Below, in pieces: positions 1-5,764 of a stretch of 6,511 bases of DNA. This DNA is from an uncultured Faecalibacterium sp. Lineage in GTDB: Bacteria; Bacillota; Clostridia; Oscillospirales; Ruminococcaceae. The notes beneath the pieces are model-generated. The model was given only the letters and a program-made list of their open reading frames with translations. It had not been told where the DNA came from and ran no database searches. The translations under genes were made by a program, and so were the position numbers. The stretch's first letter is position 1. Each line of letters starts with the position of its first letter. The stretch covers positions 1 through 6,511 of the forward strand of contig CABQHF010000127.1 in the NCBI GenBank assembly GCA_902463905.1, in the 5' to 3' direction.

Positions 1-120
1 GTAGTAGGCACGGCGGGCAGGGCGGGGGCGCTTTTCGCCGGACGCCGCCGGGGTGCTGTTCTGGTTCTGTTTGCCGCGGGGTGCGGGAGAAGCGTTTTCT
101 TTTTCTTTCGTCTGAGCCAT
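1..120 (-). CDS. N-terminal fragment of an unidentified basic, low-complexity protein
   Basis: An open frame runs leftward from the ATG at 120-118 to the window edge, giving 40 codons. The ribosome-binding site GGAGG lies at 126-130, six bases from the ATG, so the start is well supported. The peptide begins MAQTKEKENASPAPRGKQ and continues rich in Pro, Arg, Ala, Asn and Gln, ending with a basic RPRPARRAYY stretch. It has no hydrophobic segment and looks like a disordered, positively charged extension that could bind RNA. Such extensions precede the conserved domain in several clostridial RNA enzymes (RNase J and Rho are examples), but the conserved domain lies outside the window, so I do not name the gene. 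A sigma-A promoter about 270 bp upstream and a long structured leader suggest that expression is controlled at the RNA level. Confidence 0.8.
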   Translation of the reverse strand, partial: MAQTKEKENASPAPRGKQNQNSTPAASGEKRPRPARRAYY

Positions 121-381
121 TCTTGACCTCCAAAAATAATGGCAGCATGGGCCGTCTCCGTAAGAGAGACAGCCGGCCGCTGCATGGGGAAGCACCGGAT
201 CTTTGCATCGGCTTCCGTTGGATGCACCGTATAGAATTGTCCTGTCAGCGTGCTTTTGGCACTGCTGGTCGTTCCACAGGGATCCTTCAGCCCGTACAGT
301 CCATCTGTTCGATGCGACCGCGGCTTATCTGCAGGAACGTCTGAGCGCACGCCTCTGGTGCGCCCCTATACGCATTTTGTT
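121..381 (-). promoter_or_regulatory. Long structured 5' leader of the left-edge gene
   Basis: This is the stretch between the predicted leftward transcription start (about 381) and the start codon at 120. It has no convincing gene. Several hairpins can be drawn in the leftward RNA. One pairs 246-253 with 259-267, with a single bulged base. Another pairs 204-209 with 221-226. A competing pairing, 188-193 with 211-216, cannot form together with the second. A large hairpin at 142-183 lies next to the ribosome-binding site. Mutually exclusive pairings before a terminator-like stem are typical of attenuators and riboswitches. I looked for the core motifs of T-box, SAM-I, TPP, FMN, cobalamin, glycine and lysine elements and found no match. 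The existence of a leader is fairly secure if the promoter call is right; its regulatory role is inferred. Confidence 0.5.
132..183 (-). terminator. Terminator-like hairpin upstream of the start codon (possible attenuator)
   Basis: In the leftward RNA, 183-179 (GCAGC) pairs with 146-142 (GCTGC). After an internal loop, 174-166 (GGCTGTCTC) pairs with 158-150 (GAGACGGCC) around a 7-base loop. One pair is G-U in the leftward RNA but would be a C-A mismatch in a rightward RNA, so the fold favours the leftward strand. The stem is followed by CATTATTTTT (141-132), a U-rich tract, and then immediately by the GGAGG ribosome-binding site. It could be a conditional intrinsic terminator, or only a stabilising hairpin upstream of the start. 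The U tract is interrupted, so efficiency is uncertain. Confidence 0.45.
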
Positions 382-387
382 ACGCTA

Positions 388-416
388 AGTATAGTATTTC
401 GCACCGGTTTTGTCAA
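388..416 (-). promoter_or_regulatory. Sigma-A promoter of the left-edge gene
   Basis: Read on the minus strand, a perfect -35 box TTGACA (416-411) is separated by exactly 17 bases from a -10 box TATACT (393-388). Transcription would start near 381 and run leftward into the 260-nt leader. A second possible -10 (AATACT, 398-393) overlaps but is spaced less well. The promoter lies back to back with the rightward rnhA promoter; the two -35 boxes are 42 bases apart. Confidence 0.75.
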
Positions 417-458
417 TTCCAAGGTTTGGCAAAGGGTGGCCGCTTTATACATTCGCAC

Positions 459-488
459 TTGACATCCCGGCGGAAATAGCGCTAAATA
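459..488 (+). promoter_or_regulatory. Sigma-A promoter of the rnhA unit
   Basis: A perfect -35 box TTGACA (459-464) is followed after 18 bases by TAAATA (483-488), a fair -10 box. Transcription would start near 495 and leave a short leader before the ATG at 518. An 11-base palindrome, AGATA-C-TATCT (490-500), sits over the expected start point. It could be an operator or a small hairpin at the 5' end of the message, but one short palindrome is weak evidence. Confidence 0.7.
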
Positions 489-517
489 GAGATACTATCT
501 TACAAAGGAGAACCCGC

Positions 518-982
518 ATGAAGCAGGTCGAAGTGTACACCGACGGTGCCTGCAGCGGCAACCCCGGCCCCGGCGGCTGGGGCGCTGTGCTGCGCTACCG
601 TTTCAACGGCAAAGTTTACGAGAAGGAATTGAGCGGCGGTGACGCCAGCACCACCAACAACCGCATGGAACTCACTGCGTTCATCGAGGCCATGCGCCAG
701 CTCAAGGAGCCCTGTGAAGTGCGCTACTGCTCCGACAGCCAGTATGTGATCAACGGGCTGGAAAAAGGCTGGGCCAAGGGCTGGAAGCGCCGGGGCTGGA
801 AGAAGTCGGACGGATCCCCTGCCCTGAACCCGGATCTCTGGGCCCAGGCACTGGAGCAGGAAGCCCGGCACAACATCACTTACATCTGGGTCAAGGGCCA
901 TGCAGGCCACCCGGAAAACGAACGCTGCGACCAGCTGGCCGTGGCACAGAGCAAAGCACATGGCGGGAGGCAGGGAACATGA
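518..982 (+). CDS. rnhA: Ribonuclease HI
   Basis: This 154-residue enzyme hydrolyses the RNA strand of RNA-DNA hybrids (R-loops, primer remnants) with divalent metal ions in the cytoplasm. Its length is that of a single-domain RNase HI (the E. coli enzyme is 155 residues). The signature YTDGACSGNPGPGGWG opens the protein. The catalytic acidic residues are visible as D9 (TDG), E51 (NNRMEL), D73 (SDSQYV) and D138 (ENERCDQLA), with the flexible-loop histidine H128 in VKGHAGH. The Lys/Arg/Trp-rich substrate-handle segment is present at about residues 82-97. The ATG at 518 is chosen because AAAGGAG (504-510) precedes it and the promoter lies just upstream; an in-frame ATG at 410 lies upstream of that promoter. 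The stop codon overlaps the start of the next gene (ATGA at 979-982), so the two are translationally coupled. Confidence 0.97.
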   Translation: MKQVEVYTDGACSGNPGPGGWGAVLRYRFNGKVYEKELSGGDASTTNNRMELTAFIEAMRQLKEPCEVRYCSDSQYVINGLEKGWAKGWKRRGWKKSDGSPALNPDLWAQALEQEARHNITYIWVKGHAGHPENERCDQLAVAQSKAHGGRQGT

Positions 983-1500
983 GCGACGCATTTTTGCCCG
1001 GCAGCGGGTTTGATACCTACGAGAGCCAGGACAAGGTCCTGATGCAGATGGACGGCAGCACGGAGGCCGCTGTGGCGGTGCGCATTTTGCAGCAGCAGGG
1101 GTTTGCCGTGGTGGGCGCGGTGGTGCGCCTTGTCCCGGAGCAGGCCGAAGCCGCGCAGGCTGCCAAAAAGGCCGCCGAGGCGCTGGGCATCGAGTGTATC
1201 CTGCTGAACGCCGAGGCACTGGCTCAGCAGCCGGAGGCCGCCGGCACGCATCCGCAGTTCGCTGCCCTGCTCACCGCTGCCGACAAACTGGGCATCCAGT
1301 ATATCGCCACTGGTAGCCGCGCCCGGCTGGAGCTGGGTTCCGACGGCGTGCACACGGTGCTGCCTCCGGTGGACATCTCCCAGGACGACAGCGCCGCCCT
1401 GACTGCGCTGCCACAGGAGACACTGGCCCGCCTGCTGCTGCCTCTGGGCGAGTTTGATGCCGGGGATCTGGCCGATCTGGCGCAGGAATTCAAGTTGTAA
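979..1500 (+). CDS. Degenerate MnmA-like (tRNA 2-thiouridylase N-domain) protein, probably non-catalytic
   Basis: The product has 173 residues. GGGAGG at 965-970 precedes an ATG that overlaps the rnhA stop. Three blocks recall MnmA, the enzyme that adenylates and thiolates U34 of tRNA. They are KVLMQMDGSTEAAVAVRILQ (19-38), where MnmA has a beta strand and PP-loop; ADKLGIQYIATGSRARLE (101-118), where MnmA has LGADYIATGHYAR-like sequence; and LPQETLARLLLPLGEF (144-159), where MnmA has a LSQEQLxRxLFPLGEL-like stretch. The PP-loop signature SGGxDS is replaced by DGSTEA. The NPCxxCN cysteine motif is absent; the only cysteine is C73. The second catalytic cysteine region is lost, and the central and C-terminal tRNA-binding domains are missing (MnmA is about 360 residues). 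The frame is intact and alanine-rich, so it looks maintained rather than decayed. I infer a pseudoenzyme, perhaps nucleotide- or partner-binding; the role is unknown. The family assignment is from motif memory, not a search. Confidence 0.7.
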   Translation: MSDAFLPGSGFDTYESQDKVLMQMDGSTEAAVAVRILQQQGFAVVGAVVRLVPEQAEAAQAAKKAAEALGIECILLNAEALAQQPEAAGTHPQFAALLTAADKLGIQYIATGSRARLELGSDGVHTVLPPVDISQDDSAALTALPQETLARLLLPLGEFDAGDLADLAQEFKL

Positions 1501-1534
1501 GACTACCTTACATTTCCCCGGTTTTCCGGGACGC

Positions 1535-1566
1535 AAAAAAGGCACCGCTGCTGCGGTGCCTTTTTT
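1535..1566. terminator. Bidirectional intrinsic terminator between convergent units
   Basis: An eight-base-pair stem GGCACCGC (1541-1548) / GCGGTGCC (1553-1560) with a TGCT loop is flanked by six A (1535-1540) and six T (1561-1566). Rightward RNA therefore ends in a U-run, and so does leftward RNA. It lies 34 bases after the MnmA-like stop and 15 bases after the mgsA stop, so it serves both units. A smaller hairpin (CCCGG-TTTT-CCGGG, 1517-1530) precedes it. Confidence 0.93.
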
Positions 1567-1581
1567 AGCTGCATTGTCGGC

Positions 1582-1989
1582 TCAGTCGTTCTGGGAATGC
1601 ACGATATCGCGCCAGTCCAGATCTCCGCGCTCCAGGCCGTGGATCAGCACCTCGGCGGTGGCGATGTTGGTGGCCATGGGGATGTTGTGCACATCGCACA
1701 GGCGCAACAGGGTCATCTCATTCGGCTCACTGGGCTTTGCGTTGATGGGGTCACGGAAAAACAACAGCAGGTCGATCTCATTGCAGGCGATGCGGGATGC
1801 GATCTGCTGATCGCCGCCCTGCACACCAGCCAGAAAACGCTGCACCTGCAAACCGGTCGCTTCTGCGATGAGCTTGCCTGTTGTGCCGGTCGCCACCAAC
1901 TTATGCTGGCTCAGGATGCGGCAGTAGGCCGTACAAAACTGAACCATCAACTCCTTTTTGGAGTCATGCGCAATCAGTGCAATCGTCAT
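1582..1989 (-). CDS. mgsA: Methylglyoxal synthase
   Basis: This 135-residue cytoplasmic enzyme converts dihydroxyacetone phosphate to methylglyoxal and phosphate, a bypass of lower glycolysis that relieves sugar-phosphate build-up. Family blocks are clear: ALIAHD (4-9), ATGTTGKLIAEATGL (33-47), GGDQQIA (58-64), FFRDPINA (77-84) and LLRLCDVHNIPMATNIATAEVLI (94-116). The catalytic base Asp71 of the E. coli enzyme corresponds to D60; His19, Asp20 and Asp91 correspond to H8, D9 and D80. The normal HDPD/HEPD block (E. coli His98 to Asp101) reads SEPN here (87-90), so two usually conserved active-site side chains differ. GAGGAG nine bases before the ATG supports the start. The gene follows mrdA after a 144-bp spacer and has its own candidate promoter; it ends at the shared terminator. 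Confidence 0.95.
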   Translation of the reverse strand: MTIALIAHDSKKELMVQFCTAYCRILSQHKLVATGTTGKLIAEATGLQVQRFLAGVQGGDQQIASRIACNEIDLLLFFRDPINAKPSEPNEMTLLRLCDVHNIPMATNIATAEVLIHGLERGDLDWRDIVHSQND

Positions 1990-2019
1990 CTGTTATCTCT
2001 CCTCTATTGTCTCATTTGC

Positions 2020-2040
2020 GGAAATTTCCCTTTGTACAAA
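2020..2040. promoter_or_regulatory. Two adjacent palindromes at the mgsA transcription start (candidate operator)
   Basis: GGAAATTTCC (2020-2029) and TTTGTACAAA (2031-2040) are both perfect 10-base palindromes, separated by one base. The second abuts the -10 box of the mgsA promoter and covers the expected start point. Such a position would let a repressor block RNA polymerase. No regulator is encoded nearby, and I do not recognise either half-site as a named operator. The surrounding spacer is AT-rich, so chance palindromes are possible. Confidence 0.35.
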
Positions 2041-2069
2041 ATAATATCACAAAAACCAATCATTTACAA
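2041..2069 (-). promoter_or_regulatory. Candidate sigma-A promoter of mgsA
   Basis: On the minus strand, TTGTAA (2069-2064) is followed after exactly 17 bases by TATTAT (2046-2041). The sequence upstream (2070-2110) is strongly AT-rich and could act as an UP element. The leader before mgsA would be about 45 nt. I see no convincing terminator between the mrdA stop and this promoter, so mgsA may also receive read-through from the mre operon. Confidence 0.6.
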
Positions 2070-2133
2070 CCGTTTTTTATACAGGATATTCAATTTTGTT
2101 TTAAATTCTCACAGCACAGGTCACAATTCGACG

Positions 2134-4329
2134 TCAGCCTGCACTTCCCTGCTCCGCCTGCGTCTCACCTGTCGGCGCATCCTGGGTCGCATCATCCGTG
2201 GCAGCGGCATCGGTCCCGTTGTCCGAGGAATCCACCGTGGAATCCGCACCAGCCTGTGCGGGGTTCACATAGGGGTCCACTTCCAGTGTGCCGTCCTTCA
2301 TGGCAAAGTAAGCATTGGCGATATCCACCACCAGGTCGCCGGCACGGGCACCATAGCCGCCGTACTCGATGGTGATGCCGATGGCGATTTCCGGGTCATC
2401 TGCCGGCAGGTAGGCGATCATCATGGCGTTCAGGTAGTGCTTGCCGGGGGCGTAGGTCTCGCTGCGCTGGGGGGTGCCCGTCTTGCAGGCGATGGCGATG
2501 GGGTAGCTGGAGATCTTGCCGGTGATGGTGCTGGGCACCTCTTTCATGCCCTGCCGCACCAGTGCAAAGGTGTGGCCGTCATCCTCGATCACGTCCATCA
2601 CTTCGGGCTGGGTCTCGCTGATCACCTCGCCGGTGTTGGTATCCAGGATGGCCTTGACGAAGTGGGTGCGGTAGCGCACACCGTTGTTGGCCAGCGTAGC
2701 CGCATAAGTGGCCAGCTGAATGGGGGTGACCACCGTATTGCCCTGACCGATGGCCGCCTGAATGTCCAGCGAGGTGTTGTAGTTGCTGTCGTTCTTGGTG
2801 GTCAGACGGCCCAGGCTCTCGCTCACCTCCACGCCGGTGCGCTGCGCCAGACCCAGCTTGTAGGCATAGGCGTCGTAGACGTCACTGGTCAGGCGGCGGC
2901 CCACATCGTAGAAGAAGATGTTGCAGCTCCACTTGATGGCATCCACCACGCTGATGTTGCCGCTGTGGCCGTGCCGGGTGCAGCGTGGGCGGTAGTCCTT
3001 ATAATAGGTATACACGCCCGTGCAGTTCACGGTGGAATACTGGTTGATGAGGCCGCTGTCCAGTGCAGCCACGGCCACAGCCGGCTTGAAGGTGGAGCCG
3101 GGGGTGTACAGGCCCTGCAGGCAGCGGTTGAACAGGGGCAGGCCGGGGTCTTCGCTGTATTCGTCATACTGGGTGGCGTAAAGGTTCTGGTCAAAGCTGG
3201 GGTAGTTGGAGGCCGCCAGCACGCTGCCGTCCTTCACATCGAGAACCACCGCCGCACCGGCAGCGGCCTTCATGTTGCCGGTGATATAGGTGCGGTTGAT
3301 CATATCAATGTTGTTGGCCAGGGCCTTGTCCACTGCCCGTTGGAAGTCACTGTTGATGGTGAGCTGCACCGTGTGGCCCGGCTCCGGCACGGTGGTGAGC
3401 TGGGTGTTCACGATGACACCGTCGGAATCGCGGGTGATGGTCTCCACGCCGTCCTTGCCGCGCAGCTCATCCTCATAGGCAGATTCCAGGCCGGAAATGC
3501 CCAGCACATCATTCATATTGTAGCCCTTATCCCGCAGAGGGTAGGTCACCTGACCATTCTCGTCAGTCACCTTCCACTTTTCGGCTGTGATCTTGCCCAC
3601 ACGGCCCAGCACTGCCGGGACGATATCGCCCTGCTCATAGCTGCGGGTGCTGGTCTGCACGACCTCCACACCGGGCAGCGAGAGACTGTTTTCCTTGATG
3701 GTGGCCACAGTCACATCGCTGACGTTTTCGGCCATGACAAAGTTGTTCACGTTGGAAAACGCCTGCAGATCCATCTCATAGTGGATGCCTGCCAGGATGC
3801 GCTGCCACCGCAGCGGCAGATCCTGCAGGTTGTTCTTTTCCACCAGCATCTCCATCACGTCGTTGGCGGTGGCGTACTGCTGCAGGCCCAGGTTCTCCTT
3901 CATATTGGCCAGCTGCCGCTGCTCACTGCTGTTGTCGTCCTCGGCCGTGAAGGTGTAGTTGCCCACCGCGTCCGGCTGGCTGATGAGCAGAGTGTCGGTC
4001 CAGCCTTCGCCGTTTTTCTCAAACAGTTCCACCAGCCGCTGCAGCAGGCTGTCCAGATCTTCGTCGCCCATCTGCAGCTTGTTGAGCACCACATTGTAGC
4101 TGGTGGTGGTGGTGGCAATGCGCTTGCCGGTGCTGTCCACGATGTCGCCGCGGGCAGCCGTGACCGTAAAGTTGTAATCCGTCGTATTGGTGGCACGGGA
4201 CTTGTACTCGTCGCCGTTGACCAGCTGCAGAAAGATCAGCCGCAGCCCGTACAAGCCCATGACCAGCGCCGCCACTGCAATGAGCAGGATCATGCGCCGC
4301 ACGACGGTTTTGCGTTCGTTCTGGTTCAT
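2134..4329 (-). CDS. mrdA: Penicillin-binding protein 2, elongasome transpeptidase
   Basis: This is a class B PBP of 731 residues that crosslinks side-wall peptidoglycan with a SEDS glycosyltransferase (RodA) under MreBCD control. A short basic N-terminus (1-12) precedes one membrane anchor (about 13-36). The dimerisation/pedestal domain follows, starting with ARGDIVDSTGKRIA (59-72) and including GRVGKI (242-247) and GISGLE (277-282). The transpeptidase domain carries all three motifs: STFK with nucleophile S412, SCN (468-470) and KTGT (616-619). A 50-residue Asp/Thr/Ala/Gln-rich tail (about 682-731) looks disordered and outside the fold. Cysteines C436, C450 and C469 with H453/H455 suggest a metal site beside the SxN motif. 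GGAGG eight bases from the ATG supports the start, and mreD ends 18 bases upstream. The neighbours mreBCD identify it as PBP2 rather than the divisome enzyme FtsI or the sporulation enzyme SpoVD. Confidence 0.93.
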   Translation of the reverse strand: MNQNERKTVVRRMILLIAVAALVMGLYGLRLIFLQLVNGDEYKSRATNTTDYNFTVTAARGDIVDSTGKRIATTTTSYNVVLNKLQMGDEDLDSLLQRLVELFEKNGEGWTDTLLISQPDAVGNYTFTAEDDNSSEQRQLANMKENLGLQQYATANDVMEMLVEKNNLQDLPLRWQRILAGIHYEMDLQAFSNVNNFVMAENVSDVTVATIKENSLSLPGVEVVQTSTRSYEQGDIVPAVLGRVGKITAEKWKVTDENGQVTYPLRDKGYNMNDVLGISGLESAYEDELRGKDGVETITRDSDGVIVNTQLTTVPEPGHTVQLTINSDFQRAVDKALANNIDMINRTYITGNMKAAAGAAVVLDVKDGSVLAASNYPSFDQNLYATQYDEYSEDPGLPLFNRCLQGLYTPGSTFKPAVAVAALDSGLINQYSTVNCTGVYTYYKDYRPRCTRHGHSGNISVVDAIKWSCNIFFYDVGRRLTSDVYDAYAYKLGLAQRTGVEVSESLGRLTTKNDSNYNTSLDIQAAIGQGNTVVTPIQLATYAATLANNGVRYRTHFVKAILDTNTGEVISETQPEVMDVIEDDGHTFALVRQGMKEVPSTITGKISSYPIAIACKTGTPQRSETYAPGKHYLNAMMIAYLPADDPEIAIGITIEYGGYGARAGDLVVDIANAYFAMKDGTLEVDPYVNPAQAGADSTVDSSDNGTDAAATDDATQDAPTGETQAEQGSAG

Positions 4330-4347
4330 CCGTATTTCCTCCGGCGG

Positions 4348-4881
4348 TCAGACCACGCCGTTGTCGATCTTGAACTTATTATAAATGTGCCGTACGATGG
4401 CAAATTCCACCAGCGATGCCGGGATGGTGAGGGCCGCCGAGGGCAGTACGAACCACAGGTAGCGCCGTGCCGCGCCGCTGTAGCCAGGCATCCGGTAAAA
4501 GAACAGCCAGTCGCAGGAGAGCACCAGCAGGGCCGCTGCCGCCGAGATGACCGCAAAGTTGCCCGGAGCGCTCTGCAGGTACAGCTGCACCAGCACGCCC
4601 ACGGCAAAGCAGAGCAGCATCATTTCCAGTGCCAGCATGCCCACGGTGCGCCCGGCGGTGTAATCCCACAGCAGGCCGCACACCATGCCGAACAGTGCCC
4701 CGGCAAATTCGCCCTCACACACCGACACGGCCAGACAGAGCGGAAGCAGCAGCAGCGGCTTTGCCTGCCCCAGCTGGAACAGGCCCGGTGTCGTCTGCAG
4801 CGCCGCGCACACGAACAGGCCCAGCACATAGCAGCACCACTTCAAAATCAGGCTGCGGCTGCGCTTGCGGCGAGATTCCAT
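4348..4881 (-). CDS. mreD: Rod shape-determining protein MreD
   Basis: This 177-residue integral membrane protein has a strongly basic N-terminus (ESRRKRSRS) and about six hydrophobic segments, near residues 11-28, 41-55, 58-75, 82-103, 108-128 and 142-165. That matches MreD, the small membrane partner that links MreC to the elongation complex. Sequence conservation in MreD is low. The call rests on the hydrophobic pattern, the typical length, the GALFGMVCGLLWDYTAGRTVG region (61-81), which resembles the conserved central MreD stretch, and its place between mreC and mrdA. GGAGG (4893-4889) lies seven bases before the ATG and just beside the mreC stop; the gap to mreC is 12 bases, so the genes are tightly coupled. 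Confidence 0.88.
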   Translation of the reverse strand: MESRRKRSRSLILKWCCYVLGLFVCAALQTTPGLFQLGQAKPLLLLPLCLAVSVCEGEFAGALFGMVCGLLWDYTAGRTVGMLALEMMLLCFAVGVLVQLYLQSAPGNFAVISAAAALLVLSCDWLFFYRMPGYSGAARRYLWFVLPSAALTIPASLVEFAIVRHIYNKFKIDNGVV

Positions 4882-4893
4882 ACATCGGCCTCC

Positions 4894-5724
4894 TTAATAA
4901 TCGGTAATGATAAACACATGCTTGGCCGTGCGCGGGTCTGCCCCCGGCTTGATGACCGCGCTGGAGGATTTGCCGCTCTGTTCCGGCACCACTTCCTGCA
5001 CGGTGCCCACCAGCAGGTTTGCCGGGAACACACCGCCCAGGCCGGTGGTGATCACCTGATCGCCCTTGCGGGCCTCGGTGGCACGGTCGAGGTTCGTCAG
5101 TTCACACAGGCCGTCGGACGCATAGTCTGCACTGCCGGTGACGATGCCGTTCTCCCGCGTGCGGGAGATCACGCCTGCCGCGTTGAAGCTGGGGTGCAGG
5201 ATGGTCATCACCTTGCAGCTGGTGGCGTCGGCTTCCACCACCATGCCCAGCAGGTAGCCGCGGTCGCTGATGACGGCATCGTTCACCGCCACACCGTCCG
5301 TGGTGCCCTGATCCAGTGTGAAGCCGCCGAACTCGTCCAGCGGGTCACGGCCGATGACAAAGGCCGACACATAGGTAGCCTCTGCGTTGGTGTCCTGGAT
5401 GCGGGCCAGTGCCTTGTAAGCTTCGTTCTCGGCCTTGATGCGGTCGTAATCCACCATCTGCTGGCGCAGCTCCGCATTTTCGGCTTCCAGCTGTTCGTTC
5501 CGATCCATGACATCGTCGATGCTGGCATACTTTTCCCACACCGAGGCCACACCGCCGCTGATGGCGGAGGTAACTTTCTGGATGGGGGTAAGCACTACGC
5601 TGAGCAGCTCCTGCGGGGCTGCCGTCAGGCGGCCGTTGGCACCGGCATAGGCCATGATGCCCACCAGGAACACTGCCACGATGATCAGTATCCTGAATTT
5701 CCAGGTATCAAAAAAATCTTTCAA
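4894..5724 (-). CDS. mreC: Rod shape-determining protein MreC, TTG start
   Basis: The product has 276 residues from a TTG codon at 5724-5722. MreC is a bitopic protein whose extracytoplasmic part contacts PBP2 and couples it to MreB. The N-terminus reads (M)KDFFDTWKFRILII, followed by one membrane anchor (about 9-26). A coiled coil follows (about 63-108, with DRNEQLEAENAELRQQM), and then the beta-rich MreC domain (about 116-276, with RDPLDEFGGFTLDQGTTDGV and the GVISRTRENGIVTG strand region), ending KHVFIITDY. An in-frame TTG at 5766 would add 14 residues. However, that codon overlaps the T-run of a terminator and lacks a ribosome-binding site, whereas the 5724 start has GGAGG nine bases upstream and gives the usual short cytoplasmic tail. 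Confidence 0.92.
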   Translation of the reverse strand: MKDFFDTWKFRILIIVAVFLVGIMAYAGANGRLTAAPQELLSVVLTPIQKVTSAISGGVASVWEKYASIDDVMDRNEQLEAENAELRQQMVDYDRIKAENEAYKALARIQDTNAEATYVSAFVIGRDPLDEFGGFTLDQGTTDGVAVNDAVISDRGYLLGMVVEADATSCKVMTILHPSFNAAGVISRTRENGIVTGSADYASDGLCELTNLDRATEARKGDQVITTGLGGVFPANLLVGTVQEVVPEQSGKSSSAVIKPGADPRTAKHVFIITDY

Positions 5725-5733
5725 GGGGTCTGT

Positions 5734-5738
5734 CCTCC
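5734..5738 (-). promoter_or_regulatory. Ribosome-binding site that fixes the mreC TTG start
   Basis: The minus strand reads GGGAGG-ACAGACCCC-TTGAAAG. The GGAGG core ends nine bases before the TTG. No ATG or GTG in the mreC frame lies nearby on the upstream side, which makes TTG the likely initiator. A TTG start would lower translation of mreC relative to mreB. Confidence 0.75.
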
Positions 5739-5764
5739 CATTCGGAACACGCCTGCGCTCCCAC

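Noticed and set aside
121..360. Lysine riboswitch or T-box, because of an AGAGGCGTGCG stretch in the leader.
   Set aside because: The remaining lysine core motifs are missing, and there is no AGGGTGGNACCGCG T-box sequence.
325..375. A 16-residue Arg-rich upstream ORF in the leftward leader (MRIGAHQRRALRRSCR), resembling a leader peptide.
   Set aside because: It starts only a few bases after the predicted transcription start and has no ribosome-binding site. Arg codons are common by chance in GC-rich non-coding DNA.
81..462. Three overlapping plus-strand frames of 61-87 codons near the left end.
   Set aside because: They have no ribosome-binding site, are antisense to the leftward leader, and encode composition-driven peptides without family resemblance.
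410..517. A 36-residue N-terminal extension of ribonuclease HI from the ATG at 410.
   Set aside because: That ATG lies upstream of the rnhA promoter and lacks a ribosome-binding site. RNase HI begins naturally at 518 behind AAAGGAG.
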